Below, in pieces: positions 61,047-64,000 of a stretch of 64,000 nt of DNA. The translations under genes were made by a program, and so were the position numbers. This stretch comes from an uncultured Allosphingosinicella sp. (GTDB taxonomy: Bacteria > Pseudomonadota > Alphaproteobacteria > Sphingomonadales > Sphingomonadaceae): NCBI GenBank assembly GCA_934539295.1, contig CAKTCN010000016.1, positions 11,753 through 75,752 on the forward strand, in the 5' to 3' direction. The notes under the pieces were generated by a model. The model saw only the letters and a program-made list of their open reading frames with translations, had not been told where the DNA came from and searched no databases. The stretch's first letter is position 1; the number at the start of each line of letters is the position of its first letter.

Positions 61047-61308
61047 AGGCCCCGCTCTCGCCTTCGCAGGGCTTCAGCGTCTGTGTAGCCAAGTGGTTAA
61101 AGTCAAATGAACTGAGGCAGGTAGCCGCCCCCGACGCGCCGACCCGCACCTAAGCAGCGGTGAATTGATGCAACCTTCTGGAACCATGCGGCACAGCGCC
61201 TCGCGTGAGTGTTGCTGAACCCGGAACGCCGGATGCCGCCGCGCACGGCTTCCGCATACCTGGCCAAGTGGCTAGCCGACCCTCGCCCGAAGCTCAGGAA
61301 GGACCAGC

Positions 61309-61935
61309 ATGCGCAGGATCGTCGTCGCCGCCCTCATCTCCGTAACCGCCGTCACCGGCGCCCACGCCATCACGCAACAACAGCCTGCCGCCGCCTCGAG
61401 GCAGGCCGCGCCCGCGCCGCGCTCGGGCAGCTATGCCCTTGAAAAGAGCCATGCCAAGATCGTGTGGGCCGCCAACCATTTCGGCTTCTCCACTTATTAT
61501 GGCGAATTCACCGACTTCGACGCGAAGCTGACCCTCGACGCCGCCGCGCCGGAACGCAGCACGCTCAACGTCACGGTCGCGATCCCGTCGGTCGACACGC
61601 ACAATGACGCGCTCGACAAGCATCTCGCCACCGCCGACTTCTTTGACGCGGCCAATCACCCCACCGCCACCTTCGTATCGACGCAGGTCCGCCGCACCGG
61701 CGCGACCACGGCGGACGTGACCGGTAATTTCACCCTGCGCGGCGTGACCAAGCCGCTGACGCTCAAGGTCACGCTGAACGGCGCCGGCGAAAGCCCGGTC
61801 AGCAAGGCCTATACGGTCGGCTTCTCCGCCGAAGGCACCGTGAAGCGCAGCGGATTTGGCATGACCTACGGCATCCCCGGTGTCGCGGACGACGTGAAGC
61901 TCCTCATCAGCGGCGAATTCAATCCCGCCGCCTGA
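61309..61935 (+). CDS. Exported YceI-family protein
   Basis: The protein has 208 residues with a signal peptide (about 1-20, VTGAHA) and a Gln/Ala-rich stretch. The lipocalin-like YceI domain has YALEKSHAKIVWAANHFGFS, the central TADFFDAANHPTATFVS and GNFTLRGVTKPLTLKV. The family binds isoprenoid-type lipids in the periplasm and is often induced by base or membrane stress. A strong hairpin follows the stop. Confidence 0.93.
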   Translation: MRRIVVAALISVTAVTGAHAITQQQPAAASRQAAPAPRSGSYALEKSHAKIVWAANHFGFSTYYGEFTDFDAKLTLDAAAPERSTLNVTVAIPSVDTHNDALDKHLATADFFDAANHPTATFVSTQVRRTGATTADVTGNFTLRGVTKPLTLKVTLNGAGESPVSKAYTVGFSAEGTVKRSGFGMTYGIPGVADDVKLLISGEFNPAA

Positions 61936-61944
61936 CCTGGCCTG

Positions 61945-61971
61945 CGCCCCTCGCCACGCCGGCGAGGGGCG
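61945..61971 (+). terminator. Hairpin between convergent YceI and autotransporter genes
   Basis: CGCCCCTCGCC (61945-61955) pairs perfectly with GGCGAGGGGCG (61961-61971) across a 5-base loop. The 11-bp GC stem without a clear T run fits the terminators of GC-rich alphaproteobacteria and could act in both directions. Confidence 0.6.
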
Positions 61972-62019
61972 ACTTACCGTGCCGCAGGACCGACCGCCCT
62001 CGACGGCGCGCGGGCACCT

Positions 62020-64000
62020 TCAGAAGCGGATACCGGCGCGAAGGCCCATGCCCTGCACATCGCCCATCGATCCCCAGGCGGACAGGAAGCCTCCGGCCCG
62101 TCCCATCGTGCCGGCGATGCCCGCCTCGATCCGGACCCAGGTTCCCCGGCCCGGATCCGCCATCGGCAGCGCGGAGCTGCCGCTCAGGAACCACGTTTCG
62201 CCTTCGCCCTCGAACTCGCGCAGCACCCTGGCATCCAAGAACGGCGCGGTCTGCGCCGACGGCAGCGCGATCCGCACACCCGCGCGGCCCCGCAGGCTTG
62301 TCGACCGCTCGAAGGCGAAGCCGGCGCCCAGCATCTCGAAATCATCGACATGGGTGCGCACCCAGGCAAGGCCCACGCCCGCATCCACGCCCACAGTGCC
62401 GAGGGTGGTGCGCAGCCCTGCTTCGCCTTCCACGCCATAGGATCGGCCATCGATCCCGCTCCTGAAGGCAAGGCCGTTATGGAAATGGATGTCGAAAATG
62501 TCCGCCTTTGCCAGCGCCTGTGCATAGACCCCGCTGGCCGGCGCATGCAGGACATAGGCGCCGACATTGTATCCGGACAGCTGCGCCTCCGAACCGCTGT
62601 CGAAGCCGATGTCGGCGAGCTGGTATCCGCCGGTGATCCCGATACTGGTATCGCCGGCGCCGGTCTCGACGCCGCCCTGCACACCGCGATATTCGTGCTC
62701 ATGTTCGAGCGCAGCGGCCGCGGCGTTGCCAAAGATATCGACCGTCCGAGTCTCGCCCGCTTCCTCGTCGCCGCCATAGACCTGCATCCATGGGTGCAGG
62801 CCGGTGCCCCGCCCGGCGAGATCGCCCCTGCGCGCCGCCGCGCCTTGTGTCACCGCATCGGCCGACTGGTACCAGAAGGCGCGGCCGAACCGGTTCAGCA
62901 GGGATGCCTCGAATACGCGCACGTTGGGCAGTGCAAAGAGCAACGTGTCTGCCCCCTCAGCCCGCAGCGAATAGTCTATCAAGCCGATGCTGGTCGGGCC
63001 CGTCAGGGTGAAGGCACCCGCCGTCTGCGATCCCGCATCCACGACCATCGTGCCGTTGGGAATGGCGACCGGCGTCCCCACTACATTCAGCCTGATACCG
63101 GTGCCGCCGGTGACGGCACCGCCGACCGTCAGCATGTCGGTGGCCGTGCCCACGACATCGATGGCCAGCACCGCCCCGCTGATTCCCGAATAGCTTCCGT
63201 GCAGGGCCAGCCCACCGTTCGCCCTGCCATCCACCATCGATATGGTTCCGGCATTGGTCAGGCTTTCCAGTCCGTCCAGGCGGCTTCGGCCGCGTGACAC
63301 CAGCAGGCCGCGATTGACGAACTGGTCCTCGCCCGCGCCGAAATCGCTGTTGCCCGCCGCCTCGAAGGTGCCGCCATTGTCGATCAGGTCGGCATACTCG
63401 GTCAGGTCGACATAGCCGCTGATCGATCCGCCTGCGCCGATCACGATCCGGGTCGCGGCCCCGTCGGCGTCGATCGCCGGACCTGCCAGGGCCGACACCC
63501 TGTCTCCGATCGTGATCGTGGAGCTCAGCCCCGCCGACACCTCCGCGCCTGCCGTGAAGCCGTCAACCGACGCGCCGCGCATCGTCATCACCGATACATG
63601 GCACGCCCCGTACGCCTTGACCGCCGCCCCGTCCGCCGAATGCATCGGACGGTCGACCACCATCGCTACATCCGTGCAAACGGCGCCCGGGTTGCCGCCA
63701 TCACCGGGGTCGGTGCCACCGTCACCGGGCTCGGTGCCGCCATCGCCAGGATCATTGCCGCCATCACCGGGATCGTTGCCACCGTCGCCGGGGGCATTGC
63801 CACCGTCGCCGGGGTCATTGCCACCGTCGCCGGGGTCATTGCCACCGTCGCCGGGATCGTTCCCACCGTCGCCAGGGTCGCTTCCGCCATCGCCGGGATC
63901 GTTGCCGCCGTCGCCAGGGTCATTCCCGCCGTCGCCGGGGTCGTTGCCACCGTCACCGGGATCGTTGCCGCCATTGCCGGGGTCGTTGCCACCTTCACCG
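62020..64000 (-). CDS. Autotransporter-type surface protein with GNDPGDG repeats (5' end outside window)
   Basis: The frame is open from the stop at 62020 to the right edge, so the gene starts beyond base 64000; a Met at 63663 is internal. Three parts are visible, N to C: about 100 residues of 7-residue G/D/P/N repeats (63690-64000), a passenger with beta-helix-like Gly/Asn-rich strands (about 63660-62900), and a C-terminal autotransporter barrel (about 62850-62020) ending GMGLRAGIRF, where the terminal Phe is typical of outer-membrane barrels. It would display a passenger at the surface. Confidence 0.85.
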   Translation of the reverse strand, partial: GEGGNDPGNGGNDPGDGGNDPGDGGNDPGDGGNDPGDGGSDPGDGGNDPGDGGNDPGDGGNDPGDGGNAPGDGGNDPGDGGNDPGDGGTEPGDGGTDPGDGGNPGAVCTDVAMVVDRPMHSADGAAVKAYGACHVSVMTMRGASVDGFTAGAEVSAGLSSTITIGDRVSALAGPAIDADGAATRIVIGAGGSISGYVDLTEYADLIDNGGTFEAAGNSDFGAGEDQFVNRGLLVSRGRSRLDGLESLTNAGTISMVDGRANGGLALHGSYSGISGAVLAIDVVGTATDMLTVGGAVTGGTGIRLNVVGTPVAIPNGTMVVDAGSQTAGAFTLTGPTSIGLIDYSLRAEGADTLLFALPNVRVFEASLLNRFGRAFWYQSADAVTQGAAARRGDLAGRGTGLHPWMQVYGGDEEAGETRTVDIFGNAAAAALEHEHEYRGVQGGVETGAGDTSIGITGGYQLADIGFDSGSEAQLSGYNVGAYVLHAPASGVYAQALAKADIFDIHFHNGLAFRSGIDGRSYGVEGEAGLRTTLGTVGVDAGVGLAWVRTHVDDFEMLGAGFAFERSTSLRGRAGVRIALPSAQTAPFLDARVLREFEGEGETWFLSGSSALPMADPGRGTWVRIEAGIAGTMGRAGGFLSAWGSMGDVQGMGLRAGIRF
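63690..64000 (-). repeat. 21-base coding tandem repeat (about 15 units, continues past the edge)
   Basis: Units of 21 bases read GNDPGDG in the autotransporter frame on the minus strand; third positions and Asn/Thr/Glu vary (GGTDPGDGGTEPGDGGTDPG at the inner end). The repeats are in phase with coding. The right end is cut by the window. Confidence 0.85.

Noticed and set aside
63666..63998. Met/Ala/Thr-rich minus-strand frame across the 21-base repeats
   Set aside because: It is a shifted reading of the autotransporter repeats; the in-phase frame gives a sensible GNDPGDG protein that continues into the barrel.
63690..64000. Possible CRISPR-like array
   Set aside because: Units are contiguous 21-mers without spacers and stay in a coding frame.

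Overview
The window is high-GC chromosomal DNA from an alphaproteobacterium, most likely a sphingomonad (Sphingomonadaceae). The evidence is an EipA/DUF1134 envelope protein, an SDHAF4/DUF1674 protein, a TauE plus TIGR02186 pair, a Kdo pathway block, a large TonB-dependent receptor, tRNAs with genome-encoded CCA, and several families of intergenic inverted repeats. Genes are packed tightly, with many ATGA/GTGA/TTGA overlaps. No stretch above 300 bases lacks a gene. The longest gene-free stretches are 50175-50460 (286 b, nothing recognised), 61047-61308 (262 b), 40793-41028 (236 b, regulatory-looking) and 2931-3132 (202 b).

Layout. 1-2930: the end of a polysaccharide-type cluster (a glycosyltransferase cut by the window edge plus two unfamiliar genes). 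3133-9147: tRNA-Ser, eipA, a Crp/Fnr regulator, an SDR and a TonB-dependent receptor. 9239-18331: an Atm1-type ABC exporter, recQ, a DUF442 protein, a DUF924 protein, tldD, a zinc-finger protein, an orphan ABC ATPase and nadB. 18482-36945: mostly housekeeping genes: polA, a flippase, purH, a heparinase-like protein, rpe, an HPP protein, two very small proteins, rsmB, an SDHAF4 protein, gpsA, tsaD, hemC, hemD, a mitofilin-like protein, tRNA-Gly, a thioredoxin-TPR protein, a Lon-substrate-domain protein and a Trm112-like protein. 36947-44737: an EamA transporter with threonine aldolase, ygfZ, pyrC, a small PspC locus, GFA and VOC proteins, and a kdsD-kdsB-phosphatase operon. 44894-51696: an accessory surface-polysaccharide island with a NeuA-like cytidylyltransferase, two diverged members of an unrecognised family (one with clearly lower GC), a DUF1796 protein and a beta-helix lipoprotein. 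51866-61935: a peroxiredoxin, a PEBP protein, a shortened NfrB/NfrA-like glycan pair, TauE with TIGR02186, a HerA-like ATPase, an M23 peptidase and a YceI protein. 62020-64000: an autotransporter-type protein, cut by the right edge, that carries 21-base coding repeats.

The strongest theme is the cell envelope. Kdo supply (kdsD, kdsB), a flippase, the glycosyltransferases, the 45-51 kb island and the NfrB/NfrA-like pair all point to surface glycans. EipA, the M23 peptidase, the PspC locus and the autotransporter maintain or decorate the envelope. The most promising undescribed material is the 44.9-50.2 kb island with its duplicated family, the minimal NfrB/NfrA pair, the possible sigma-54-driven PspC locus with its tiny membrane peptide, and the mobile palindrome that appears to have entered the ygfZ reading frame.
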